Shown in pieces: positions 1-8,595 of a stretch of 17,041 nt of DNA. Source of the DNA: Candidatus Caenarcanales bacterium (GTDB lineage Bacteria; Cyanobacteriota; Vampirovibrionia; LMEP-6097); NCBI GenBank assembly GCA_021299565.1, contig JAJTHA010000072.1, forward strand, positions 1 to 17,041, given 5' to 3'. Numbering within the stretch: position 1 is the first letter of the stretch; each line of letters opens with the position of its first letter. The notes beneath the pieces are model-generated. The model was not told the origin of the DNA. It did no database searches and was given only the letters and a program-made list of their open reading frames with translations. The translations under genes were made by a program, and so were the position numbers.

Positions 1-1254
1 GTTACTCCTTTTCCATCATTTACTAGTGAAGCTTCTAGTCAGGTTCCTTTTAGATTTAGTAATCCTGGTGAAGGGCAAACACTTGAGTCACCAACACGCA
101 TCATCAGACCTAGAAACGAAACTGGCTGTTATGAAGTTGAAGCCTTTTCTGAGGCAGCGCATGTGGTTAGAGGCACACAAGATGGTAATTTTTATATGAC
201 AGTAGATGCTGATAGCGTAATTAGCTTTGCCGAACCAGCATTAGAAGAAAGTTTCACTACTCCTGAAGGACAGCAAGGTTCTCAACGCTACCAACCCCAA
301 GTTATGACAATGACACCTGTTGGCGAAGGAATGTTTTTATCAAACATGACATCAGAATCTAATACTATTCTTGAAGGCAATTTGCAATCGTCTGACTATG
401 ATACGGGATTTGGTAGCATAATCAAAAAATCCACACCATCTGTCTCTGATTTAACTGGTGCATATGGCATAGTTGGTCTTGGTTATAAAGTTGCTACAAA
501 CGATTTTGGTTCTACTGCATTTATTGGTGATTTGAATTTGAATTCATCACAAGTAAATTTTGCAATAAACATGAAAGCTATTAAACTTGATAGTTCAGCT
601 TGTGGAAGTGATACTTTCACACTAACTAGAGAAAACGAACAAACTACTGGTTCAGCTAACTTAAGCATAGAAAGAGGGCGTATTAATATCGAGATAGCAT
701 CTGAAGCAGGATCAGATGCATTGTTTACTGGCTTTGCAAGACCGGATGGTAAAATTCTATCTTTAATATATGCAAGTGATATGGGAGCAAGAGGCTCAAG
801 ACAAGATCATGAAGGTCGCTCTAGAAATATTATTGAAAGCGCAGAAAGACAAATATTGATTGGTGTTAAAAAGCCAAGCACGATACTAAACTTGTCAGGC
901 AAAAGATATAGAATTTTATCCATGAATTATGCTTTTAATGCACAAGGAGGCAGAACTGTTAAATCTGGCGAGATAGGAACTTTAGGCTTTGATCAAACAA
1001 CCTTGACTATTAATAATTTAAACAAAACCATTTACAGTAAAGCAACTGCTAACAGCAATGTATTAGTAACTAACGACCGTAATAGTACTGCGGGCATAGC
1101 TTACACATTAGACAATGAAGGCAAAATTGAATTTAGCTTAGGTAGTGAAACATTAAGTGGTTACGTGGCTGAAGACTCAAGCTTAATAGTGCTTTCTTCT
1201 GATGAAAGCTCTTCTCTTGGTGTTTACTATGCGATATTAGATACTAGCTTTTAG
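1..1254 (+). CDS. beta-rich repeat protein of unknown function, 5'-truncated by the window edge
   Basis: The reading frame is open from base 1, so the true start lies outside the window; the GTG at 163 is only an internal codon. At least 417 residues are visible, ending at TAG 1252-1254. I recognise no named family. The protein is rich in Ser, Thr, Asn and Gly with alternating hydrophobics, as in secreted or surface beta proteins. Two modules look related. One starts at SDLTGAYGIVGLGY and ends near RQILIGVKK. The other starts at LNLSGKRYRILSMNY and ends near SLGVYYAIL. Each runs from a G-x-Y opening through an N-rich strand and a G-[RK]-I-x-[IF] strand to a G-[FY] plus hydrophobic strands. 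The residues before them (VISFAEPA to FGSIIKKS) resemble the end of a third module. A calycin-like barrel is possible but not shown. No membrane segment is seen. The gene ends inside the 3' end of dps on the other strand. Confidence 0.7.
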   Translation, partial: VTPFPSFTSEASSQVPFRFSNPGEGQTLESPTRIIRPRNETGCYEVEAFSEAAHVVRGTQDGNFYMTVDADSVISFAEPALEESFTTPEGQQGSQRYQPQVMTMTPVGEGMFLSNMTSESNTILEGNLQSSDYDTGFGSIIKKSTPSVSDLTGAYGIVGLGYKVATNDFGSTAFIGDLNLNSSQVNFAINMKAIKLDSSACGSDTFTLTRENEQTTGSANLSIERGRINIEIASEAGSDALFTGFARPDGKILSLIYASDMGARGSRQDHEGRSRNIIESAERQILIGVKKPSTILNLSGKRYRILSMNYAFNAQGGRTVKSGEIGTLGFDQTTLTINNLNKTIYSKATANSNVLVTNDRNSTAGIAYTLDNEGKIEFSLGSETLSGYVAEDSSLIVLSSDESSSLGVYYAILDTSF

Positions 1255-1683
1255 CATCCAAGCATTTTTATTATGAGTTTGAATGCGACCAATTGCCATA
1301 TCTTGTGTCTGAGGATCATTTTCACCAGCAGCATCTCTTAAATGAGTCAAAGACTTAATAATGTCATGATTACTTTTTTCAAGATCTAATAACATCTCTT
1401 CGGCGGATAAGTCATCCAAGGCATCGGTGATAGTTGTGATTTTGGCAAACTCTGCAATAGATCCAGGAGCTTTTTGATCTAAGGCTCTAAGTCTTTCTGC
1501 AAGCTCATCTACTGCCAAAAACAATTCATTGTATTGAACTTCAAAAAGCTTATGTAAGCTATAAAAGTTAGGACCGGCTACATTCCAGTGATAATTATGA
1601 GTTTTAATCAAAAGAGTGTAAGTGTCTACTAGACACTGTTTGAGAAGTGTTGTGGTCTTGGATTGTGTTGCTGTTGCGTTCAT
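1237..1683 (-). CDS. dps: Dps family ferritin-like DNA-binding/iron-storage protein
   Basis: 148 residues, the usual Dps length. Dps dodecamers oxidise Fe(II) with hydrogen peroxide, store the ferric mineral and protect DNA. The inter-subunit ferroxidase ligands can be placed by spacing: H32 (in YHWNV), H44, D59 and E63 (in AVDELAERLRALD). The gaps of 12, 15 and 4 match E. coli Dps H51, H63, D78 and E82. The C terminus HNKNAWMLKASI is typical of the family. The start ATG has a Shine-Dalgarno-like AAGGA 6 nt upstream, unlike many genes here that appear leaderless. Its last 18 bases overlap the 3' end of the convergent gene on the plus strand. The N terminus has only two lysines in the first 15 residues, so DNA binding through a basic tail is uncertain. 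Confidence 0.93.
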   Translation of the reverse strand: MNATATQSKTTTLLKQCLVDTYTLLIKTHNYHWNVAGPNFYSLHKLFEVQYNELFLAVDELAERLRALDQKAPGSIAEFAKITTITDALDDLSAEEMLLDLEKSNHDIIKSLTHLRDAAGENDPQTQDMAIGRIQTHNKNAWMLKASI

Positions 1684-1782
1684 GGTATTCCTTTTTTATA
1701 AACTATAATGAAACCTTTCTTGCTTAATAAAATACTTCTAAAAAGCTGTTCTTATGATCGATTTCAAAGTGTGATTAGCTAA

Positions 1783-1884
1783 TTATACTAAAGCGGGTTT
1801 CTTACCGCCCATAAACTTAGCAAGGAAGCTCAAACCTAAATCATTAAAAACAATAATAGACCAGTTTTGAAAGGCAATAAATTA
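1783..1884 (-). pseudogene. decayed second copy of the 3' end of the 276-residue membrane protein gene
   Basis: Eleven bases past the stop of the AAA+ gene, the minus strand encodes GLSFLAKFMGGKKPALV followed by a stop. The intact upstream gene ends GLSFLAKFMGGKKAVS. The DNA is identical at 42 of 43 positions (1798-1840 against 3172-3214), and the reading frame is kept. Upstream of this the fragment reads FIAFQNWSIIVFND after an in-frame TAA at 1882-1884. It aligns only loosely with AFKAVKWVVLLGAGA of the intact gene, so the duplication may once have been longer or may end there. No start codon or promoter is visible. I read it as a non-functional relic. Confidence 0.75.
1798..1840 (-). repeat. 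distal copy of a 43-bp direct repeat flanking the AAA+ gene
   Basis: This copy matches 3172-3214 at 42 of 43 positions. The repeat period is 1374 bp and the intervening DNA is essentially the AAA+ gene. The copy that belongs to a complete gene is the one proximal to the promoter; this one is the orphan. Confidence 0.9.
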
Positions 1885-1892
1885 TGTCATTA

Positions 1893-3155
1893 TTATTTCT
1901 TACCTGAAACTAATCGTGATAAAAGATCTGGCATTTTAGCTTTGTCCAAATTTATTTTGCTAGTTTCACTAGCATTTTTAGAAGTTTCCTCAAATGATGT
2001 CTCAAGGTCTTTCATTGAAACAGGAAAATCTCTTTGATCCGCATGAAGATCATGCTGCTCTTCAGCAATCACTTTTGCTCGACTCACAGCAGACTCAATA
2101 GAACGACCAGTCAAATTAAATTTTTCGGTGATTTCTGAAATTCTTTTATCAAAATCTTTTTGCGATTTTAACTCTGCGAGATTTTCTTCTGTCAAAAGTT
2201 TTTCAAGCTTATTTATCAAAATTCTTTTTCTTAATTCCGCATCGGGTCTTGCAATCGGATTAAGAATCGATCTATCCAAAACCGCCTGATCTATGTCATT
2301 GGGATCATTAGTTGCAAGAATTACTTTTACACCTTGTGTTCTATATTTATCAAAATTCTGTAAAAATGCAGTTGTGATTACAGAAATTGCATGATCCCAA
2401 CTTGAGCCAGTCTTAGCACCTCTAGACCTGATAAGCGAGTCCGCCTCATCAATAAACAAAACTCCATTAACTCTTTTTGCTTCTTTGAAACCATCGATAA
2501 TTTTATTTTCAACATCGCTGATATACTTGTCACCACCAAGGGTAATCTGCACAATTTTTCTATCAGCAAGATCGGCAATCCCTTTTGCTATAACTGTTTT
2601 ACCAAGGCCAGGGTCTCCGGCTAAAACCAACAGATCGCCTCTTGTAGATCCATGGGTTTCAACAGTTGGTCTTAAAAACTCTTTCACCGATCTTTGCAAT
2701 TTCAAGTATTCACCAGGACTCCAGCATAGATCTTTATCAAGATCTACTTTCTTGGATCTATCTACTTCAAATTTTTCAAGTAGATTTTTTGCCCATGGGA
2801 CTACTTTGCTAGAAGCTAGAAAGCCTGTTAAAGAGATCAAAGCCCCAATGACTACTCCCAATATTTTTTCAACTTTTGATGATTTAAATAAATGTAAAGC
2901 GAAAACACCAATCCCTGCAAAAGTAAGAACCCTCGCTGATGGTTTAAGCCACTCATTTTTGTGTAAATTGGCTAATTGTGCTGCGAAAAATCCTTTTTCT
3001 TTACTGATTCTTTCAATAATCTCTTGAACTTTATCTCTTTGGATTTTTAAGAGTTCTTCAGGCTTTGACTTTTCGACTTTTATATTCGCAAAGGTCCTAG
3101 TACTATTTTGAGCACTGGAAGATGGGTTCAGGTTAGTTTGAGTCTCTGACTGCAT
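1893..3155 (-). CDS. membrane-anchored AAA+ ATPase, single AAA domain
   Basis: 420 residues. An N-terminal charged, coiled-coil-like part (about 30-65) is followed by two hydrophobic segments (about 75-90 and 97-118) and then one classical AAA module. The ATPase motifs are Walker A GDPGLGKT (180-187), Walker B VLFIDEAD (232-239), sensor 1 ATND (281-284), a candidate arginine finger R295 in LDRS, and sensor 2 LTGRS (348-352). This order (helical N part, membrane hairpin, one classical AAA module) resembles mitochondrial ATAD3 more than FtsH, because no protease domain follows. ATP-driven remodelling of a membrane-bound partner is the reasonable inference; the substrate is unknown. The gene starts 4 nt after the stop of the upstream gene and shares its promoter, so the two products probably act together. 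No own Shine-Dalgarno is visible. It lies between 43-bp direct repeats. Confidence 0.88.
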   Translation of the reverse strand: MQSETQTNLNPSSSAQNSTRTFANIKVEKSKPEELLKIQRDKVQEIIERISKEKGFFAAQLANLHKNEWLKPSARVLTFAGIGVFALHLFKSSKVEKILGVVIGALISLTGFLASSKVVPWAKNLLEKFEVDRSKKVDLDKDLCWSPGEYLKLQRSVKEFLRPTVETHGSTRGDLLVLAGDPGLGKTVIAKGIADLADRKIVQITLGGDKYISDVENKIIDGFKEAKRVNGVLFIDEADSLIRSRGAKTGSSWDHAISVITTAFLQNFDKYRTQGVKVILATNDPNDIDQAVLDRSILNPIARPDAELRKRILINKLEKLLTEENLAELKSQKDFDKRISEITEKFNLTGRSIESAVSRAKVIAEEQHDLHADQRDFPVSMKDLETSFEETSKNASETSKINLDKAKMPDLLSRLVSGKK

Positions 3156-3159
3156 TTAA

Positions 3160-3990
3160 CTAGCTCACTGCTTTCTTACCGCCCATAAACTTAGCAAGGA
3201 AACTCAAACCTAAAGCACCGGCACCTAATAAAACAACCCACTTAACTGCCTTGAATGCCATTCTCATAGCCAAACCACCAAACACAACGATTCCACCGCC
3301 AGCAGCCCAAGGCTGCACTGATGCAGGAAGCTTATTTATAAGAGGAATTTTTTTACCGAGCCAAACAAATGGCTTACCCAAAAATCCTATTCTTGATTGT
3401 TCTTGTGAAACTTGATTTGTAATTGATTTTGCTCCAGACCATGCACCTTTGGTGGCGGCGCTTGCGATAGCGATTGGGTTTCCAGAATTTAACGCATCTT
3501 GCAAATCTTTTGGTAATGTTTGCATGAGCATCCCTGTAACATGTCCAATCATTTGCGAGCCAAGCTCTTCAACTTCAGTTTGACTTCCATAGATACACTT
3601 AGTCATAACATCAGTTGCGCTAAGACCATTTGGTAAAGGTACTCCTTTGGATTGCAAATATTTTTCTAGTGAAGGTGCAAGCTTAGAAATAAATCCCTGA
3701 ATAATAGGCGCTGAAAGACTTCCAAGTAGACTACTTGCGAACATTCTGATAGGCGATAACATACTTGAAGTGATCACACTGTGAACCATTTTGCCGGCAC
3801 CGTCATGAACCATTTTTTGTGCTTCACCCATTGCGTGTTGTGCAAGAGTTGTTCCAACATCTCTTGCAACATTAGTTGCAGTTCCTAAAATACTACTTGG
3901 AGTCCCTGGTGCTTGCGGCCCATTGGCCTTAGTAGCATCCAGTTTTGGAGGCGGTGTTTTGTTAGCAGCTATAGGGCTTGCCATGTGCAT
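3160..3990 (-). CDS. unrecognised membrane-associated protein, operon partner of the AAA+ ATPase
   Basis: 276 residues; I do not recognise a family. The N terminus (1-33) is Pro/Ala/Lys rich and probably disordered. Residues 34-115 form amphipathic, Met- and Ala-rich helices without charge-dense segments. The C terminus has two hydrophobic segments, about 228-242 and 249-268, ending in a Lys-containing tail GGKKAVS. There is no signal peptide, so a C-terminal membrane hairpin is likely. The first ATG at 3990 is favoured because a near-consensus promoter sits 12 nt upstream; an ATG two codons later (MASP) is the alternative. It is followed after 4 nt by the AAA+ ATPase gene. Both proteins have paired hydrophobic segments, which suggests they meet in the same membrane. 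Its 3' end is duplicated beyond the ATPase gene. Confidence 0.75.
   Translation of the reverse strand: MHMASPIAANKTPPPKLDATKANGPQAPGTPSSILGTATNVARDVGTTLAQHAMGEAQKMVHDGAGKMVHSVITSSMLSPIRMFASSLLGSLSAPIIQGFISKLAPSLEKYLQSKGVPLPNGLSATDVMTKCIYGSQTEVEELGSQMIGHVTGMLMQTLPKDLQDALNSGNPIAIASAATKGAWSGAKSITNQVSQEQSRIGFLGKPFVWLGKKIPLINKLPASVQPWAAGGGIVVFGGLAMRMAFKAVKWVVLLGAGALGLSFLAKFMGGKKAVS
3172..3214 (-). repeat. proximal copy of the 43-bp direct repeat (3' coding end of the 276-residue gene)
   Basis: This stretch encodes GLSFLAKFMGGKK of the intact gene. It matches 1798-1840 with one mismatch (A in place of G within AAGCTC). Confidence 0.9.
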
Positions 3991-4002
3991 ATATGTATAT
4001 AT

Positions 4003-4032
4003 AGTATAACTCTAGTTGTAATAAATAGTCAA
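4003..4032 (-). promoter_or_regulatory. sigma70-type promoter of the membrane protein/AAA+ operon
   Basis: Read on the minus strand, -35 TTGACT (4032-4027), an 18-nt spacer and -10 TATACT (4008-4003). The start codon follows only 12 nt after the -10, so the predicted 5' leader is about 5 nt and carries no Shine-Dalgarno. Confidence 0.75.
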
Positions 4033-4080
4033 TACTGTTTCGGTCGAAGCTTTTGTCACACTTTTGGGGTCTGGCACCTA

Positions 4081-4113
4081 ATAAACTGAAGACTGAATAA
4101 TAGTTTGATTAAA
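4081..4113 (+). repeat. outer copy of a 33-bp direct repeat derived from the 16S trailer
   Basis: This copy matches 4447-4479 at 31 of 33 positions. The inner copy is the 3' arm of the 16S processing stem. This outer copy carries a G where the helix needs an A, and it lacks the boxA-like sequence that follows the inner copy. The two copies bracket the small gene at 4166-4432. Confidence 0.88.
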
Positions 4114-4127
4114 TCCCTGAGCTTATC

Positions 4128-4157
4128 TTGACCGATTGATAGCCTAGTTTTGATAAT
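4128..4157 (+). promoter_or_regulatory. promoter of the 88-residue gene
   Basis: -35 TTGACC (4128-4133), an 18-nt spacer and -10 GATAAT (4152-4157), with the ATG only 8 nt further on. This supports the small gene as real and predicts a leaderless or 1-2 nt leader mRNA. Confidence 0.65.
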
Positions 4158-4165
4158 AATAAAAT

Positions 4166-4432
4166 ATGAGAAACAACATCAATACAACTTTGGGAGCAAC
4201 AAGTGGCTCAAGACTAGATAATAAGGATGGCGTAAATCAGAATTTTTTAGGTGGATTCACTGAAAATACCAAAACTGGCGATTTAAGCTCCGGAATCAAA
4301 TTGAAAGAGGAAGATAGAGGTGAAGATAAAAAAGAACCAGGTCTTCCAACATGTTCTCCGGGAAATCCAGCATTCCCAATTCAAATAGGTTTATGGATTG
4401 CCCATAAAATGATAAAGTATGCAACTGATTAA
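4166..4432 (+). CDS. small protein of unknown function between direct repeats beside 16S
   Basis: 88 residues, not recognised. The first 60 are polar and probably disordered, with many Asn, Thr, Gly and charged residues (KLKEEDRGEDKKE). The C-terminal part PGNPAFPIQIGLWIAHKMIKYATD could form a short amphipathic or membrane-touching helix. There is one Cys (in PTCSPG). No signal peptide is seen. The start is supported by a promoter ending 8 nt upstream; there is no Shine-Dalgarno. The gene is transcribed towards the end of the 16S gene and sits between 33-bp direct repeats 366 bp apart, so it may be a later arrival at the end of the rRNA unit. A spurious frame cannot be excluded. Confidence 0.55.
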   Translation: MRNNINTTLGATSGSRLDNKDGVNQNFLGGFTENTKTGDLSSGIKLKEEDRGEDKKEPGLPTCSPGNPAFPIQIGLWIAHKMIKYATD

Positions 4433-4446
4433 TATTCTAAATGAAT

Positions 4447-4479
4447 ATAAACTGAAAACTGAATAATAGTTTGGTTAAA
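4447..4479 (+). repeat. inner copy of the 33-bp direct repeat; contains the 3' arm of the 16S processing stem
   Basis: Positions 4451-4469 are the reverse complement of the transcript's leader arm at 6286-6304, 19 of 19 bases. The same sequence recurs at 4081-4113 with two mismatches. Confidence 0.9.
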
Positions 4480-4484
4480 GAGCC
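4473..4484 (-). promoter_or_regulatory. boxA-like antitermination element in the 16S trailer
   Basis: The transcript reads GGCTCTTTAACC, close to the E. coli rrn boxA (TGCTCTTTAACA) bound by NusB/S10. In linked rRNA operons a boxA lies in the spacer ahead of 23S, so its presence here suggests that this trailer descends from a 16S-23S spacer. Confidence 0.5.
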
Positions 4485-4624
4485 TTGTCTGTCACTCCGT
4501 CATTTAGGCTTGAGTTGACATAGTAGTTCTCCTAAATGATTTCATAGTGAACGACCTTGAGGTTTCGGTTATCTATTAGATAAACCGTCTGATCAAAGAT
4601 TAGAATCTAACCTCATACTCCATA

Positions 4625-6117
<1,493 letters not shown>

Positions 6118-6335
6118 ACAATGCATTTTAGTTCTGTTGACCGTTTCAAAGAAACGATCGGTAGATCTTTAGTAAATGCCGGTCTTAGCGTTGATCTTCG
6201 CTGCTTTTACCTTAGTAATAAGCTAGCGAATTAACTAATTCCTAGCCTACTCAAATTTTACTGACAAGGTTCTTGTAACCATGTTCTATTATTCAGTTTT
6301 CAGTCTACTAAACTGGTTCCAATCGAACCGAGAAT
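6118..6335 (-). other. 16S rRNA precursor 5' leader
   Basis: About 215 nt between the predicted transcription start and mature 16S. The transcript has a short hairpin near its start (GGTTC 6329-6325 with GAACC 6319-6315). Then comes the long processing arm 6304-6286, then a hairpin near the mature end (CGTTTC with GAAACG, around 6142-6157). After the 19-bp helix the leader continues GGTT (6278-6281), AAGA and CCTTGTC. These pair with GACAAGG, TCTT and AACC in the trailer, so the processing stem is long with small internal loops. No protein gene is seen here. Confidence 0.75.
6286..6304 (-). other. 5' arm of the 16S processing stem
   Basis: In the transcript this is ACTGAAAACTGAATAATAG. It is perfectly complementary to the trailer arm 4469-4451. 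RNase III cleavage of such stems releases pre-16S in other bacteria; the role here is inferred from the pairing. Confidence 0.85.
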
Positions 6336-6339
6336 ATTT

Positions 6340-6348
6340 ATACTAGCA
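6340..6348 (-). promoter_or_regulatory. putative 16S promoter, extended -10
   Basis: The minus strand reads TGCTAGTAT, a TG-n extended -10, upstream of the processing stem. No good -35 is seen at 16-18 nt. The start would fall near 6333. Confidence 0.4.
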
Positions 6349-6438
6349 AGAACCGTGGCTAAATGTATTAAATTTATCTAAAAGTGAAAGGGGAATTGTC
6401 ATTTTTAATTCTTAGTAATCAAGTACCTTCAACAATCA

Positions 6439-7110
6439 ATGGGAATAATGCGATTAATGTTAAGAAGCCAAATCATAATGATTACTTGGATTTTAGCTGT
6501 TTTAGGCTGTTCTGCTTCTGAGCTATTTCAAATGGAAGCGCATAAATCTCCTGAAACCGAGGCTCAAAGGATACTTGAAACTTTTGTCAATTCTATAGGC
6601 AAAGATCCAAAGCAATATAATTTATTTATTGTCAAAAAAAATTCACTTAATGCACATGCTGGATTCAATAATCAAATCACTATCAATTCAGATTTAATAG
6701 AAACAGTTAACTCGGAACCCGGCTTAGCGCTTGTAATAGCGCACGAATTGGGTCACCTAGAAAAAAAGCATGTCGTTAAATCAGTGACCAGAAATACAGT
6801 TGGGACCATTGCCAATATTGCTGTGGCAGTAGCAACAAAAGGATCTGCGCTAGGTGGTTTAATTAATGATGCTGAGCAGCTTACAAGAAATGCATTTAGT
6901 AGATCTCAAGAACATGATGCGGATATTTTTGCAATCAATCTAGTCAACCAATTTTATTGCAAAGAGCCTGGCAAATTAGTTTTTTTCGAAACGGTTTCCA
7001 GCACAGAAAATAATTTTTTGAATATAAGCTATTTTAGGACCCATCCTATTACAAAAACTAGAATCAAATATATGACAGAAATGATACAGCAAGCGGGTTG
7101 TGTGATTTAA
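6439..7110 (+). CDS. M48 family zinc metallopeptidase, probable lipoprotein
   Basis: 223 residues. A hydrophobic N terminus ends in VLGC, with C24 as a plausible lipobox cysteine, so the protein is probably exported and lipid-anchored. The catalytic motif HELGH (H102, E103, H106) is present, and the third zinc ligand is probably E158 in SQEHDAD. The arrangement fits small M48 proteins of the BepA/YcaL/LoiP type, which degrade or assist envelope proteins. The domain starts around residue 45 and ends near the C terminus; no TPR follows. The first ATG is used although no Shine-Dalgarno is visible; ATG codons at residues 4 and 7 are alternatives. It is followed closely by a secreted M23-like gene and is divergent from the 16S promoter. 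Confidence 0.88.
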   Translation: MGIMRLMLRSQIIMITWILAVLGCSASELFQMEAHKSPETEAQRILETFVNSIGKDPKQYNLFIVKKNSLNAHAGFNNQITINSDLIETVNSEPGLALVIAHELGHLEKKHVVKSVTRNTVGTIANIAVAVATKGSALGGLINDAEQLTRNAFSRSQEHDADIFAINLVNQFYCKEPGKLVFFETVSSTENNFLNISYFRTHPITKTRIKYMTEMIQQAGCVI

Positions 7111-7131
7111 GGATTAGAGGGAGAAATGTTT

Positions 7132-8589
7132 ATGAGAATGATAGCAAGAATTTTATTAGTGTATTTTTTAATCATGACTTCTAGTGTGCAGTCCATCACT
7201 GAAGAGGAGGAATTAAAATTAAAACAAGCTAGCGTCAAAATACAAGAAATAATCGCTGCGCGCTGGAAACCAGGTATACATATGAATAGTATGCTTGCAA
7301 TCGCTCGCTTTGAAGTCAACGAAGATGGGACTATAGCAAATCTGCAGATGATACAAAAAAGTGGCGATTATAACTATGATGTAAATTGCCTCAAAACGAT
7401 TATCAATTCCGCTCCATTTTTTCCGATTAGTAAATGGATGGAAGTTGAATATAAATTTGAATATAATCTAGGAACCAAAAATCTTTTTTCAAAAACTTAT
7501 TTACCACCAACACAATACGATCCCAATCAACCTTATAGTCTTGAACTTTTCGAAGAATCCGTAGCAAAAATCACTCGCAGCAAAAATACCTCTATCAAAA
7601 CAGACCAAAGCTCCAAACAAAAACCAACTGACTCAGAAAAAGCATCAATCACTATAAACGATATGAAAACAATTTCTGAGTTCAAGCTAAACTTTCCACT
7701 TAATTGCAAACTTAATCAAGATTGCTTCGTCACTATGTATCCAGATCATGCTCAAGAAGGAAAAGATTTCAGTTGCGAAAGATTATCAAGTCCAAACCTG
7801 AGAGGGACTTTAATCTCTCTTAGAAACGCTAAACTTCTTTATGATCCAGGTATAGAGGTCGTTGCAGTGGCTGATGGCACAGTACTAGAAGTCAGCAATG
7901 GCTTTGAAGATGATTACAGTTTCACACTAGAACAGCAAAATGATTCATGCGGCAATTCAGTTGTAATTGAACACGAAAATAATTTTCGTACAACTTATTG
8001 TCATTTAAAAAAATCTAGTGTCTTAGTAAACCCTGGTCAAAAAATAAATCGCGGTGACGTGATTGCAAAATTGGGCGCTTCAGGTAGCACTAGTCAGCCA
8101 CAATTATATTTCGGTTTAAGCTACAAATCAATTGCAATCGATCCCTTTACGGCAACAGATCTAAATACACCATGCTCACAAGCCGGCAAAACATACACCA
8201 AATCAATGTGGCAAAATCATATCAGTTACAGACAATCTGGAATAAGAGAAGTTGGTATCGCAGATGCAGAACCAGAGTTAAAAGATATTTGGGCAAATAA
8301 ATATCCCAACAACTCTGTCGCTTCAAATTCCAAAGCTCTGGTCTTTTGGGTACATATTTTTGGTCAAGAAATTGGAGATAAAGAACAGATGAAAATCTAT
8401 AAACCAGATGGAGCTTTGTTCTTTGATAAAACACGCATAATTACAGCAAACTATCGTGATGCCTTGAGTTTCGCTGGTGAACATAGACAAAACTATAATT
8501 TCCAAAAAGGCTTATGGAAAGCTGTATATATCCTGGAAAGAGATTCAAAAACAGTGCTGGAAAGCAACTATAGTTTTAGAGTCGATTAA
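7132..8589 (+). CDS. secreted protein: TonB-C-like domain plus inactive M23/LytM-like domain
   Basis: 485 residues from the preferred ATG at 7132. The Shine-Dalgarno GAGGGAG (7117-7123) is 8 nt from it but only 2 nt from the ATG at 7126. Numbers below count from 7126. A signal peptide ends near SVQS (23). Residues 55-112 resemble a TonB/TolA C-terminal domain (ARFEVNEDGTIANLQMIQKSGD and SAPFFP). After a polar linker come the paired cysteines of CKLNQDCF, then an M23 fold (about 225-342) with VVAVADGTVLEVSNG, YCHLKK, NPGQKINRGDVIAKLGASG and QLYFGL. The zinc-binding H-x-G-T-D is replaced by L225-R-G-T-L229, and H-x-H by Q326-L-Y328. Hydrolase activity is therefore unlikely. A C-terminal beta region follows. 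It lies 21 nt after the M48 gene, probably in the same operon. Confidence 0.82.
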   Translation: MRMIARILLVYFLIMTSSVQSITEEEELKLKQASVKIQEIIAARWKPGIHMNSMLAIARFEVNEDGTIANLQMIQKSGDYNYDVNCLKTIINSAPFFPISKWMEVEYKFEYNLGTKNLFSKTYLPPTQYDPNQPYSLELFEESVAKITRSKNTSIKTDQSSKQKPTDSEKASITINDMKTISEFKLNFPLNCKLNQDCFVTMYPDHAQEGKDFSCERLSSPNLRGTLISLRNAKLLYDPGIEVVAVADGTVLEVSNGFEDDYSFTLEQQNDSCGNSVVIEHENNFRTTYCHLKKSSVLVNPGQKINRGDVIAKLGASGSTSQPQLYFGLSYKSIAIDPFTATDLNTPCSQAGKTYTKSMWQNHISYRQSGIREVGIADAEPELKDIWANKYPNNSVASNSKALVFWVHIFGQEIGDKEQMKIYKPDGALFFDKTRIITANYRDALSFAGEHRQNYNFQKGLWKAVYILERDSKTVLESNYSFRVD

Positions 8590-8595
8590 ATTAGA

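Larger units (their letters stand above)
4441..4624 (-). other. 16S rRNA precursor 3' trailer
   Basis: No gene is seen between the 16S 3' end and the small convergent gene. In the transcript the trailer holds several hairpins: 4587-4566 (9 bp with one bulge, loop AAT) and 4539-4531 paired with 4508-4500 (TCATTTAGG with CCTAAATGA). Last comes the arm 4469-4451, which pairs perfectly over 19 bp with the leader at 6304-6286. No tRNA-Ile, tRNA-Ala or 23S start follows, as would be expected in a normal 16S-23S spacer. Confidence 0.75.

Noticed and set aside
2485..3027. Plus-strand frame of 180 codons opposite the AAA+ gene
   Set aside because: It is a shadow of the AAA+ coding sequence, whose motifs are unambiguous on the minus strand.
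4060..4080. GGGGTCTGGCACC-like string, reminiscent of mobile-element ends
   Set aside because: Only one copy is in the window and no transposase or inverted partner is seen.
4441..4624. Possible tRNA in the 16S trailer, as in normal 16S-23S spacers
   Set aside because: The hairpins do not form a cloverleaf, and no T-loop GGTTCGA-type motif or acceptor stem pairing is found.
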